Shown here: piece by piece, positions 8,816-16,820 of the stretch
How positions within the stretch are numbered: the first letter of the stretch is position 1
Layout: every line of letters starts with the position of its first letter
NCBI GenBank assembly: GCA_024275895.1
Contig: JAJRYE010000009.1
Location: 1-43,977, forward strand
DNA length: 43,977 bases
Reading direction: 5' to 3'
Origin: Alphaproteobacteria bacterium
GTDB lineage: Bacteria; Pseudomonadota; Alphaproteobacteria; Rhizobiales; BM303
Translations under genes and position numbers: made by a program
The notes under the pieces: model-generated
Told to the model about the DNA's origin: nothing
Database searches by the model: none
What the model saw: only the letters and a program-made list of their open reading frames with translations

Positions 8816-11596
8816 TCACGCGGCTTTGATGGCCGGTTTTTTCATTCGGCTTTTGATAATCGCCAGCAGTTTATCACGCACGCTTTGCTGTTTGTCCGGA
8901 TTGGTGATCTTGTGGCCGAAACTGTCCTTGACATAAAAGACATCCACCACTTTTTCACCATAGGTGACGATATGGGCCGAGCCGATATTGAGGTTAAGCT
9001 CATACAATCCCTGGGTCAGGGCGTAGAGCAGTCCGGGCCGGTCGAGGCCATTGATCTCGATCAAGGTGAAGATATTGGACGAATCATTGTCGATAATCAC
9101 CTGCGGCGCAATGGTGAAGGGACGGATTCGCCGTTTGCCGCCGCGCCGCGCCTTGAGGATATCCTCCAGCCTGACCTCGCCGCGCAAGACCTTCTCGATG
9201 GTTTGCGCCACCTGGCCAGCACGGCGGTTTTCATCGGCATCATCGTCAAACTGGCGGTAAATCGTGATGATATCAAGCGCGAAACCGTCCGAGGTGGTAT
9301 GGACCTGAGCCCCTGAGATATCGGCGCCGCTGGCGGCGCAGGCGCCAGTGATGATCGCCAGCAGATGCGGATGGTCGGGGGTGTAAACGGTAAGTTCGGT
9401 CACGCCCTGGAAGGCGTCCGTTTTGGCGCTGATGGTGACCGGGGCGTCCTCGCTTCGCGCCTTGCGGATCAGTTCGGCATGGGCGATCTGTTTTTCAAGC
9501 GGCACATTGAGCAGATAAGCCTCGTAATGGGAATTGAGAACCAGCGCCGTATCTTCCTCACTCCAGTTTCCAAGCGCATCGGCCAGAATCTGCCGCGCCG
9601 AGCGGGCCCGTTCCTTACGGCTGATCTGGGTAATGCCGCCGCCCAGCAGCGGCTCGGCTTCATAAAACAAAGTCCGCAGCAACTGGCCCTTCCAGCCGTT
9701 CCAGACACCGGGGCCAACGGCCTTGATATCGGCAACGGTCAGGATCAGCAGCAGTTTCAGCCGCTCCGGGCTTTGCACTTTATGGGCAAAATTCTGGATG
9801 GTTCGAAAATCATGCAGATCACGCTCCTGCGCCACCCGGCTCATGAGGAGGTGATTTTCCACCAGCCATGCGGCGGTTTCGGTCTCGCCCGCCTCCAGAC
9901 CGAGGCGGCGGCCCAGACGCTTGACGATCCTGGCCCCGGCGATGGAATGGCTTTCGGGCCTGCCCTTGGCGATATCATGGGCGAAAACGGCCAGAAACAG
10001 GGCCTTGCGGTTCTGGATGGTATGAATGACCGCATCGGCGAGCGGGTGTTCGCGTGTCAGCTCGCCGCGCTCAATTTCCGAGAGTACGCCAACGGCGCGC
10101 AGGAGATGCTCATCAACCGTGTAATGATGATACATGTTGAACTGCATCAGGGCGACAATACGGCCAAAATCATAAATAAAGCGCCCCAGCACTCCGGTTT
10201 CGTTCATATTGCGCAAAATGGTTTCCGGATCATTTTGCGTGGTGAGGATCTCTATGAACAGTCGGTTGGCTTCGCGGTTGTGGCGCAACGGCTTGTCGAT
10301 AAGTTTCAGCGAACGTGAAATCAGTTTGACCGCTTTGGGATGCAGCAGGAGATTATGCCGGTCGGCAAGATAAAAAAAGCGGAGGAGATTGACCGGATCA
10401 TTGGCAAATACATCATCGGATTCGATATTGATCCGCCCCTTGTCGATGATAAATCCGGGGGCCTGAAGTTGTTTGACGCCCTTGAAGCGCCAGGATTTGA
10501 AAAACCGGCTCAGACCCGGTGTTTCCTTCGCCTCTTCAAACTCCAGCGCGGCGCAGATAATGCGGGTGAGATCGCCGACGCTTTTGGCAATCAGGAAATA
10601 ATGCTTCATAAAGCGCTCGGTTGCCGCCAGACGGCCGCGCGCCGTATAGCCGAGGCGCTCGGCAAGCTCGCTTTGAACCTCAAAGCCAAGACGCTCTTCG
10701 GCCCGGCCGGTGAGAAAGTGCAAATGGCACCGGACCGCCCATAGAAACGCTTCACATTTGGCAAACAGCAGGCGTTCCTCGCGGGTGATGACACCGCGTT
10801 GCTCCAGTTCGGCATAGCTTTCCACGTCGAAATGCGCCCGCACAATCCACATCAGGGTGTGAAGATCGCGCAGGCCGCCCTTGCCCTCCTTGATATTGGG
10901 TTCGACCAGATAACGAGATTCGCCCTGCCTCTTGTGGCGCGCATCGCGTTCTTCCAGTTTGGTGGCAACAAAATCAGCCCGGGTTCTGGCAACGACTTCA
11001 TTCTGGAATCTTGTGCTCAGATCATCGAAAAGGGAAATGTCGCCCCATAGATAGCGCGCTTCGAGAATGGAGGTGTAAATGGTGTAATCGGCCAGGGAAA
11101 GACGGATGCATTCGGTGACGTTGCGCGTCGCGTGCCCCACCTTGAAGCCCAAATCCCACAGCATATAGAGCATATATTCCGCCACGCTCTCGCACCACGG
11201 CGTTTGCTTGTAGGGAAACAGAAACAACAGATCGATATCGGAACCTGGCGCCAGCAGGCCGCGCCCATAGCCGCCAATGGCGACAATGCAGATGCGCTCG
11301 GAGGAGGAAGGGTTTGTCGCCCGGTAAATATGGCTGATGGTAAAATCATATAAAATCCGCAGCAACTCATCCTGAAACCGGGAGAGATCAAGCGCGCATT
11401 CCAGACCGCGCGCCCCGGCCAGTAGCCGCGTTTCGGCCTTGCGTCTTGCATGCGAGACAACGCTTTTGAGATGTTCAAGAACCGCATTTCGCAACGCCGC
11501 GTCATGTCCCTTATGCTCGCCCGCCAAGGCATTGAGAGCGGTGCGCAATGCGTCCGGGTCAATCATTGCTGCTGGTTGTGCAATTCGTTTCGCCAT
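8816..11596 (-). CDS. glnD: [protein-PII] uridylyltransferase/uridylyl-removing enzyme GlnD
   Basis: Bifunctional nitrogen sensor that uridylylates PII proteins under low glutamine and removes UMP under high glutamine, so setting glutamine synthetase activity and Ntr transcription. The nucleotidyltransferase centre is IGGYGRGLLAPGSDIDLLFLF, with Asp120 and Asp122. The PII-uridylyltransferase helical region follows (GKGGLRDLHTLMW). The HD hydrolase motif AHDIAKGRPESHS is near residue 535. Two C-terminal ACT domains, which bind glutamine, begin near 740 (ELTVYTPDHPHLLA) and 845 (TLIEINGLDRPGLLYAL). At 926 residues it is slightly longer than the enterobacterial protein, as is usual in alphaproteobacteria. 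It is transcribed away from the exported-protein gene at 11883. Confidence 0.98.
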   Translation of the reverse strand: MAKRIAQPAAMIDPDALRTALNALAGEHKGHDAALRNAVLEHLKSVVSHARRKAETRLLAGARGLECALDLSRFQDELLRILYDFTISHIYRATNPSSSERICIVAIGGYGRGLLAPGSDIDLLFLFPYKQTPWCESVAEYMLYMLWDLGFKVGHATRNVTECIRLSLADYTIYTSILEARYLWGDISLFDDLSTRFQNEVVARTRADFVATKLEERDARHKRQGESRYLVEPNIKEGKGGLRDLHTLMWIVRAHFDVESYAELEQRGVITREERLLFAKCEAFLWAVRCHLHFLTGRAEERLGFEVQSELAERLGYTARGRLAATERFMKHYFLIAKSVGDLTRIICAALEFEEAKETPGLSRFFKSWRFKGVKQLQAPGFIIDKGRINIESDDVFANDPVNLLRFFYLADRHNLLLHPKAVKLISRSLKLIDKPLRHNREANRLFIEILTTQNDPETILRNMNETGVLGRFIYDFGRIVALMQFNMYHHYTVDEHLLRAVGVLSEIERGELTREHPLADAVIHTIQNRKALFLAVFAHDIAKGRPESHSIAGARIVKRLGRRLGLEAGETETAAWLVENHLLMSRVAQERDLHDFRTIQNFAHKVQSPERLKLLLILTVADIKAVGPGVWNGWKGQLLRTLFYEAEPLLGGGITQISRKERARSARQILADALGNWSEEDTALVLNSHYEAYLLNVPLEKQIAHAELIRKARSEDAPVTISAKTDAFQGVTELTVYTPDHPHLLAIITGACAASGADISGAQVHTTSDGFALDIITIYRQFDDDADENRRAGQVAQTIEKVLRGEVRLEDILKARRGGKRRIRPFTIAPQVIIDNDSSNIFTLIEINGLDRPGLLYALTQGLYELNLNIGSAHIVTYGEKVVDVFYVKDSFGHKITNPDKQQSVRDKLLAIIKSRMKKPAIKAA

Positions 11597-11882
11597 GGTT
11601 CAAGCTTCTAACATGCAAGCTGAAAAGACACTATTTTTTTATCATTTTTCAACCGGTGTTCTGAGCAAGAAGTTGTTGATTCCGGCAAAATCAGATTGAA
11701 ATTCCGGATAAAACGGGGCAGCATGACCGCCTCGTGTTCAACAACCGCCAGTGCCGCCGTGCTCTGGATGAGCAAGAGACGCAAAATGAATTGGCGCTCA
11801 GGAAACTGGAAAGGGTTTCATGGGAAGTCCGGCCGGCTGACGCCCGGCTGCAACTGTAACACTGCGCACCGCGTCAAAGACC
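11597..11882. promoter_or_regulatory. divergent upstream region with a B12-box-like string
   Basis: This 286-base gap separates the divergent starts of glnD and the exported protein and must hold both promoters. In its right half, in the orientation of the exported protein, I see GGGAA at 11822-11826, then GCTGACGCCC, then CTGCAACTGTAA at 11848-11859. This order resembles the conserved core of cobalamin riboswitches. The usual spacing between the blocks is not kept, and only about 25-35 bases remain before the start codon, too few for the normal 3' half. I treat it as a weak resemblance. No other gene is evident here. Confidence 0.25.
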
Positions 11883-13382
11883 ATGGAACAGGGTATGGCA
11901 TCAGGCAGATTTTTTCGGGTTGTGCTTCCGGCTCTCGCCGCTCTGGTTTTGCTGCTGTTTCCGGCAGGTTCCGGAGCGCAAGCCGGTCAATTGCAGGTGC
12001 GCGCTTCGGCGGATTATTTCAGCAAGGCAAAATCCACCCTCAAGGGAAATGTCGGAACGTCCATTCTCTACCAGTTTGACAACGGTTTATTTTTTGGTGG
12101 CACGGTGTATTCGGCCGCTTTTGGCGATGCCGGCGGGCTTTTTATCGGCGGGGTGGAGATTGGCAAGCAATTCAAGCTTGGCGCAAGCAATTTTATCGAG
12201 GCGGCGGTATTTTACGGCGGCGGCGGCGGCGCGGGGCAGGTGCCCGGTGACGGATCACTTTTGCGCCCGCGGCTGATGCTGGGGCATGATTTCGGCGGGT
12301 TGCAAATTTCGGCCGGGGCGTCTTATGTTCATATCACCGGCTCGAATATTTCCACCCCTGCTTTTGAACTGGCGTTTCGCACCCCCTTTAATCTGCTCTC
12401 CGGATTTGAACATGCGGACAGCTGCGCCTCATGTGATGATCTGATGGACAAGCTGCATGTCTCGCTCAAGGAGGTCAGGGCGGTGGCAAAATCCTTCAGG
12501 CCCCTCAATGCCGGACGCCGCAGCAAGGGAAAGAAGCTCGCGGCCATGTATCTGGCGGGGGCGGAGTTTGTTTTTGATTTCACCAGAAACTTCGATATCT
12601 ATTTCTCCTCGGCGGGCGCTGCCCATGGTGACGGAGCCGGATATGCCGAATGGCTGGCGGGTTTGCGCTATATCTATCCGGTGGGAAAGATTGATCTGTT
12701 TGCCGATGCGGGGCTTGGCTTTGCCGGCGGCGGCGATGTGGATACGGGTGGCGGATTGATTGCCGCCGCCAATGCCGGGGTGCAGGCGCATCTTGGCGAC
12801 TGGTTAAGCCTGACCGCCTCGCTCGGTCTGACCGGGGCCGTAAACGGCGGCTTTATCGCGGTGACGCCTTCACTCGCAATTTCCGCTCCGCTGGGTGGCG
12901 CCGGAAAGAGAGGCGGGGGCGCCGCGCCGCGCCCGGCGAAATGGCGCGTTTCGGGCGGCTACAGCGTTATTCCCTCCCATGGCGGAATGCGCAAACCCGG
13001 CTCGGGCGGCTCGGGCGCGCTGGGGTTGATCAATACAAAATTCGACCTGTTGTTCTCGCCGCGGTTTTACCTTTCCGGACAGGCCTATACAATCACTTAC
13101 GGCGATGCCGGCGGTTTTGCCATGGGGCTGGTCGGACCTGGATACACCCTGCTGGCGGGCGACAGGTTTGCCGTCTCGGCCGAGCTGCTTGGCGGCGCCG
13201 CGGCGGGCGGCGGGATCAATACCGGCGGCGGCGGCGTTGGCGCTGTTAATCTTGACCTTGATTACAAGATCACTCCGGCTGTGGCGCTGGGGCTGGATCT
13301 GGGCTGGATTAAATCCCTGCGCGGCGGGCTGAATGGCCCCATGATCGGCCTTGGCCTGAAGGCTGATTTCACCACTTTTTAA
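11883..13382 (+). CDS. exported glycine-rich protein with three related modules, function unknown
   Basis: I do not recognise this 499-residue protein. A signal peptide is clear (basic SGRFFR, hydrophobic VVLPALAALVLLLFPAG, likely cleavage after GAQA near residue 34), so it leaves the cytoplasm. The mature part has three related modules at about 60-166, 222-335 and 385-499. Each contains GDAGG or a similar glycine turn, alternating polar and hydrophobic strands, a Gly-rich block (YGGGGGAG, FAGGGDVDTGGG, AAAGGGINTGGGG) and a terminal strand set such as ASLGLTGAVNGGF or LDLGWIKSLRGGL. This suggests a beta-barrel or beta-repeat envelope protein. Linker 1 holds a CASC pair (Cys181, Cys184). The ATG at 11895 is an alternative start. 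It converges with the sensor kinase, overlapping its 3' end by 14 bases. Confidence 0.8.
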   Translation: MEQGMASGRFFRVVLPALAALVLLLFPAGSGAQAGQLQVRASADYFSKAKSTLKGNVGTSILYQFDNGLFFGGTVYSAAFGDAGGLFIGGVEIGKQFKLGASNFIEAAVFYGGGGGAGQVPGDGSLLRPRLMLGHDFGGLQISAGASYVHITGSNISTPAFELAFRTPFNLLSGFEHADSCASCDDLMDKLHVSLKEVRAVAKSFRPLNAGRRSKGKKLAAMYLAGAEFVFDFTRNFDIYFSSAGAAHGDGAGYAEWLAGLRYIYPVGKIDLFADAGLGFAGGGDVDTGGGLIAAANAGVQAHLGDWLSLTASLGLTGAVNGGFIAVTPSLAISAPLGGAGKRGGGAAPRPAKWRVSGGYSVIPSHGGMRKPGSGGSGALGLINTKFDLLFSPRFYLSGQAYTITYGDAGGFAMGLVGPGYTLLAGDRFAVSAELLGGAAAGGGINTGGGGVGAVNLDLDYKITPAVALGLDLGWIKSLRGGLNGPMIGLGLKADFTTF

Positions 13383-14748
13383 ATCTCCCCCCCAGAGGCA
13401 GGAAGAGACAGACGCTTGTGCCTTTTTCAGCCGGAGCGATGACAACCCGCCCGCCGTGATGTTTGACAATGGCCTGCACAATGGACAGTCCCAGCCCGCT
13501 GCCGGTCCCCGGTTCAATCTGGAGAAACCTGTCGAAGGCCCGGGTTTTGTCTTTGTCGGCGATGCCTTTGCCGTCATCGCGGATGGTAATTTGGGCCTCG
13601 GATCCGGCAATGGCGGCTTCAATTGAGATATGCGAGAGCTGCGGGCCGGCATGAACCAGGGCATTGTCAACAAGATTTTCTATGGCCTCGGAGATCAGTA
13701 CCTTGTCGCCCGTAACCACTATTGTTTTTTCCCGGGTTATAAATTCCAGGTCAATATTGCGCTTCATCACGCGTTTTACGTTGTAATCAAGGACGGATTT
13801 CACCGCTGTTAAAAGATCAAATGTTTCATGTCCCTAAGCTGAAGGGCGCGCTTTTACCCGTTCATAGCTCAAAAGCTGGGTTGCCAGACGGCTTGCATGT
13901 CTTGCCGCTTCCACAAGCTCGGCGGTGCGGGTTGCGGCGTCTTCCAGCGTTCGTGCCGAGCGCACCGCCTCGGCCATTGACAATACGCCGGCAATCGGGT
14001 TTCGCAACTGATGCGCGGCATTGGAAATAAAGACATCCTTTGATTTCATGGTTCTGTCAAGCTGATCAAACAATCGGTTCAGGGTTTGCACCAGCTCGCT
14101 GATTTCGCGCGGCAGCGGGCGGCGGATGAGGCTCAGATCGTCCGACGAACGTTGTGAAACCGCCGCTTGCAAATCGGTCAGCGGCCGCAGGCCCAGTTTG
14201 ATACCAAACCAGACCACCGCCGCCACGGTGAATGTCAAGCTGGCGATAATCGCTGTTGCCCTGAGCGCCAGATCGCGGACAAACCGGTTCCGGCCCGAGA
14301 AGGTCTGCCAGACCGTCACGGTTGAATAGCCGGAAATTCCGTCCACTTCCCCCATCTCTTTAAGCTGGACGACGCGAACTTCCTGGTTGCGGTAAACGGA
14401 GCGGAAGAAAACGGGCGTGTTGCGGCTTCTGACCAGATCGGGCGGCGGGACGGGCGGCGTGGCGTAGCCGGTGACAAAAACGCCGTCAGGTCCGTGGACA
14501 TGGTAATAGATCGGCCCGCCGGAAATATCGCGCATCAGATCGCGCGTTGTAACCGACAGGGCATCCCCGCCCGAAATGGCGATATCGCGCGCGATCGCCA
14601 GCGAAGAGGCCAGCAGCGTCTTGTCGAACAATTCCTCAACAGTCTGGCGCGCCATGCTGAAGCGCCAATAACCAACAAGAGCCGAGATCAGCACCAGCGG
14701 CGCCAGAATGATGATCGCCAGCCGGGCGCGAAGGGAAAGAACGCTCAT
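13369..14748 (-). pseudogene. TctE/QseC-like sensor histidine kinase interrupted by an in-frame TAG
   Basis: A whole histidine kinase is encoded here, but codon 305 is TAG (13834-13836 on the plus strand, read CTA). The frame before and after it is the same. The first part (304 residues) has a transmembrane helix at 8-27, a periplasmic sensor region of TctE type, a second helix near 165-185, a HAMP-like segment and the H-box NAAHQLRNP with His246. The stop falls in the linker before the ATPase domain. The second part keeps the N-box NLVDNALVHA, the G1 box RDDGKGI, the F-box AFDRF and the G2 box GSGLGLSIV. A GTG at 13803 could not easily start the second part, as no ribosome site precedes it. 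Read through, the protein would be 459 residues, normal for the family. It overlaps its response regulator gene by four bases. Confidence 0.85.
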
Positions 14749-15419
14749 GAAGGGGGCTCTTCTTCCAGCAGATAACCAAGGCCGCGGGCCATTTTTATGC
14801 GCACCCCGTATCCGGACAGACGCTTTCTCAGACGTGAGATATAAATCTCGACAACCGATTCCGCCACTTCGCTGCCAACCCCGTAAACATTATCGAGCAG
14901 CGCTGATTTTGATACCAGTCGGCCCCGGCACTCGAACAGGCATTCAAAAACCGCCAGTTCCCGGCGCGGAAGCTCAAGCGGCTGCCCCTCAAGGAGCAAC
15001 TGCCTTGAACCGGCATCAAACTCAAGCGCCCCGATGGGTTCGCGCAACAATCTGGCCTCGGGCCGCCGCCGTGAAAGCGCCCGGATACGGGCCTCAAGTT
15101 CGATCATCTCAAAGGGTTTTGTCAGATAATCATCCGCGCCGGCATCCAGCCCCCTGACCCGGTCTCCCGTTTCTGAACGGGCGGTAAGCAGGATGACGGG
15201 AGTTGCGTTCCCCCGGCTGCGGATATTGCGCAGAATGCTCAATCCATCCAGATGGGGAAGATTGATATCAAGAATAATAATATCAGCGCCTTCCTGCCTG
15301 AGGAAATTATCCGCCTCGGCGCCATCGCTGAGATGATCCACCGCATGACCGCTATCGCGCAGACGATAGGCTATTCCCTTTGCCAGGGCCTCATTATCTT
15401 CAATCAGAACGATGCGCAA
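14745..15419 (-). CDS. tctD: OmpR-family response regulator (TctD/QseB-like)
   Basis: The 224-residue regulator has a receiver domain with the acidic pair near residues 7-8 (LIEDNE), phosphoacceptor Asp51 (ILDINLPHLDG), the switch threonine in ILLTARSE and the conserved lysine in LTKPFE. A C-terminal winged-helix DNA-binding domain follows (RRELAVFECLF, ESVVEIYISRLRKRL). It overlaps the kinase gene by four bases (ATGA) and is divergent from tctC, the usual position of TctD/TctE that control tricarboxylate transport operons. I infer that it activates the tctC-tcuB genes in response to the transported acid. The name is given by context as well as by similarity, so the exact subgroup is less sure. 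Confidence 0.9.
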   Translation of the reverse strand: MRIVLIEDNEALAKGIAYRLRDSGHAVDHLSDGAEADNFLRQEGADIIILDINLPHLDGLSILRNIRSRGNATPVILLTARSETGDRVRGLDAGADDYLTKPFEMIELEARIRALSRRRPEARLLREPIGALEFDAGSRQLLLEGQPLELPRRELAVFECLFECRGRLVSKSALLDNVYGVGSEVAESVVEIYISRLRKRLSGYGVRIKMARGLGYLLEEEPPS

Positions 15420-15553
15420 TTTCCCCTCCCCTGAAGGTTTCGTGAAAGATTGGCAGGCTATTGTGGTAAGATCAATCAGAGAATTGAGCTTCTCTGCCGG
15501 GTCGCCGGAGCGTCCGAGCGCCCCCTTGTCATTAAAATTATGGGAGGAATCTG
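15420..15553. promoter_or_regulatory. divergent promoter region between tctD and tctC
   Basis: This 134-base gap lies between divergently transcribed regulator and transporter genes, so it should carry the promoters of both and the TctD binding sites. The tctC start is preceded by a strong GGGAGGA ribosome site at 15542-15548. I could not pick out a convincing direct repeat or sigma-70 pair by eye. Confidence 0.4.
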
Positions 15554-16645
15554 ATGTCCACAGGAAAAAACACGCGTCTGGCCGCCTTTGGTCTGGCCGC
15601 CGCCACGGCTCTTTTTGCCAGCGCCGCGCTGGCAGATGTCGATATGTCGGGAAAAACCGTTGAATGGACGATCCCGTTTTCCGAAAAGGGCGGTTCGGCC
15701 AAATGGGCCAATTTTTTCGCCCCGCTGCTGAGTCAGGCCTTGCCGGGGAATCCGACGGTCGTTGTCAAATTCATGCCCGGCGCCGGCTCCACCAAGGGCG
15801 CCAACTGGTTCCAGAGGCAAAAAAACGGTGACGGAACGGTGATGTTCGGCTCCTCCGGCTCCACCCAGTTTCCCTACCTGCTGGGCGATCCGCGGGTAAA
15901 ATACGAGTATAACGACTGGGAACCGGTCATGGCCACCGGCACTGGCGGCGTTGCCTATCTGCCGCCGAAGCTTGCCGCCAAATTTGATGGTACCGCCAAC
16001 AATCTTAAAGATATCAACTTTATATACGGCTCGCAGGGGGCAACGCGTCTTGATCTCGTGCCGCTGCTGGCGTGGAAAATGCTGGGCATGAAGGTCGAAC
16101 CCGTCTTCGGTATCAAGGGCAGGGGCGATGGCCGGCTGATGTTTGAGCGCGGCGAGGCCAATATCGATTACCAGACCTCTTCAAGCTATCTCAAGGGTGT
16201 GGTGCCGCTGGTGAAAGCCGGCAAGGCGGTTCCCATGATGACCTGGGGATCGCTGGATGCGGATGGCAGTGTCGTGCGCGACCCGACCTTCCCCGATGTG
16301 CCGACATTCAAGGAGGTCTGCAACGCCACCTTTGGCTGCAAAACCTCCGGCGCCGCCTGGGATGCGTGGAAGGCGTTCTTCACCGCAGGCTTCCCGGTCC
16401 AGAAAATTGCCTTTCTGCCGCAGGGCACCTCGAAAGACATCATCGATACCTTTGTCAAGGCCTTTGCCAAAGTGAAAGCGCGGCCTGATTTTGCCAAAAT
16501 CTCGGCCAAGCGTCTGGGAAAATACCCGATGTTCATCGGCGATGACGCCCGGGCGGCCCTGAAGCGCGCCATCTCGGTGCCTGAATCGGCCAAGACTTTT
16601 GTCAAGGGATGGCTGAAAAAGGATTACGGCGTCGAATTGAAGTAG
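15554..16645 (+). CDS. tctC: tripartite tricarboxylate transporter substrate-binding protein (TctC/Bug family)
   Basis: Periplasmic receptor of a TctABC-type secondary transporter. The signal peptide is typical: basic STGKNTRL, hydrophobic AAFGLAAATALFASAALA, cleavage near residue 27 before DVDMSG. The mature protein has Bug-family features: IPFSEKGGSAKW at the ligand loop, VKFMPGAGSTKGANW, and the C-terminal lobe with a family-like FLPQGTSKDIIDTF. Bug proteins bind small carboxylates such as citrate, tricarballylate or aromatic acids in a closed pocket. Here the downstream catabolic genes suggest a C6 tricarboxylate. Length 363 is a little above the common 320-330. Expressed first in the operon; a hairpin follows its stop. 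Confidence 0.93.
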   Translation: MSTGKNTRLAAFGLAAATALFASAALADVDMSGKTVEWTIPFSEKGGSAKWANFFAPLLSQALPGNPTVVVKFMPGAGSTKGANWFQRQKNGDGTVMFGSSGSTQFPYLLGDPRVKYEYNDWEPVMATGTGGVAYLPPKLAAKFDGTANNLKDINFIYGSQGATRLDLVPLLAWKMLGMKVEPVFGIKGRGDGRLMFERGEANIDYQTSSSYLKGVVPLVKAGKAVPMMTWGSLDADGSVVRDPTFPDVPTFKEVCNATFGCKTSGAAWDAWKAFFTAGFPVQKIAFLPQGTSKDIIDTFVKAFAKVKARPDFAKISAKRLGKYPMFIGDDARAALKRAISVPESAKTFVKGWLKKDYGVELK

Positions 16646-16657
16646 GTTCCGGTCCTG

Positions 16658-16687
16658 AATATCCCCGCCTTTCGGGGTGGGGATATT
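16658..16687 (+). terminator. hairpin between tctC and the fused tctA-tctB
   Basis: AATATCCCC at 16658-16666 pairs perfectly with GGGGATATT at 16679-16687 around a 12-base loop. No T-run follows, so it is not a classical intrinsic terminator. It may be a partial terminator or an mRNA-stabilising 3' hairpin that allows more of the periplasmic binding protein than of the membrane subunit to be made. The rest of the 175-base gap shows no gene. Confidence 0.6.
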
Positions 16688-16820
16688 TCGGCTCTGCCGT
16701 CGTTTCGTTCCGGGTGCTTGCAAAAAAAGCACGCCCCCGGCGCGATGAAGAAAATAGCACCGAAGGCATTCAGCGCGGTTTTGTTTCGGCCGCGACCGTT
16801 GATATTACAGGTACCCTGAA

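Noticed and set aside
9365-10318. Long open frame of 317 codons opposite glnD
   Set aside because: It is the antisense of a strongly conserved gene, its translation has no family features, and high GC makes such shadow frames common.
11700-11882. A complete cobalamin riboswitch
   Set aside because: Only scattered core words match; spacing is wrong and there is no room for the 3' half before the signal-peptide start.
13369-13803. The kinase ATPase part as an independent GTG-started gene
   Set aside because: It is in the same frame as the upstream part with only a TAG between, and no ribosome site precedes the GTG, so one interrupted gene explains it better.
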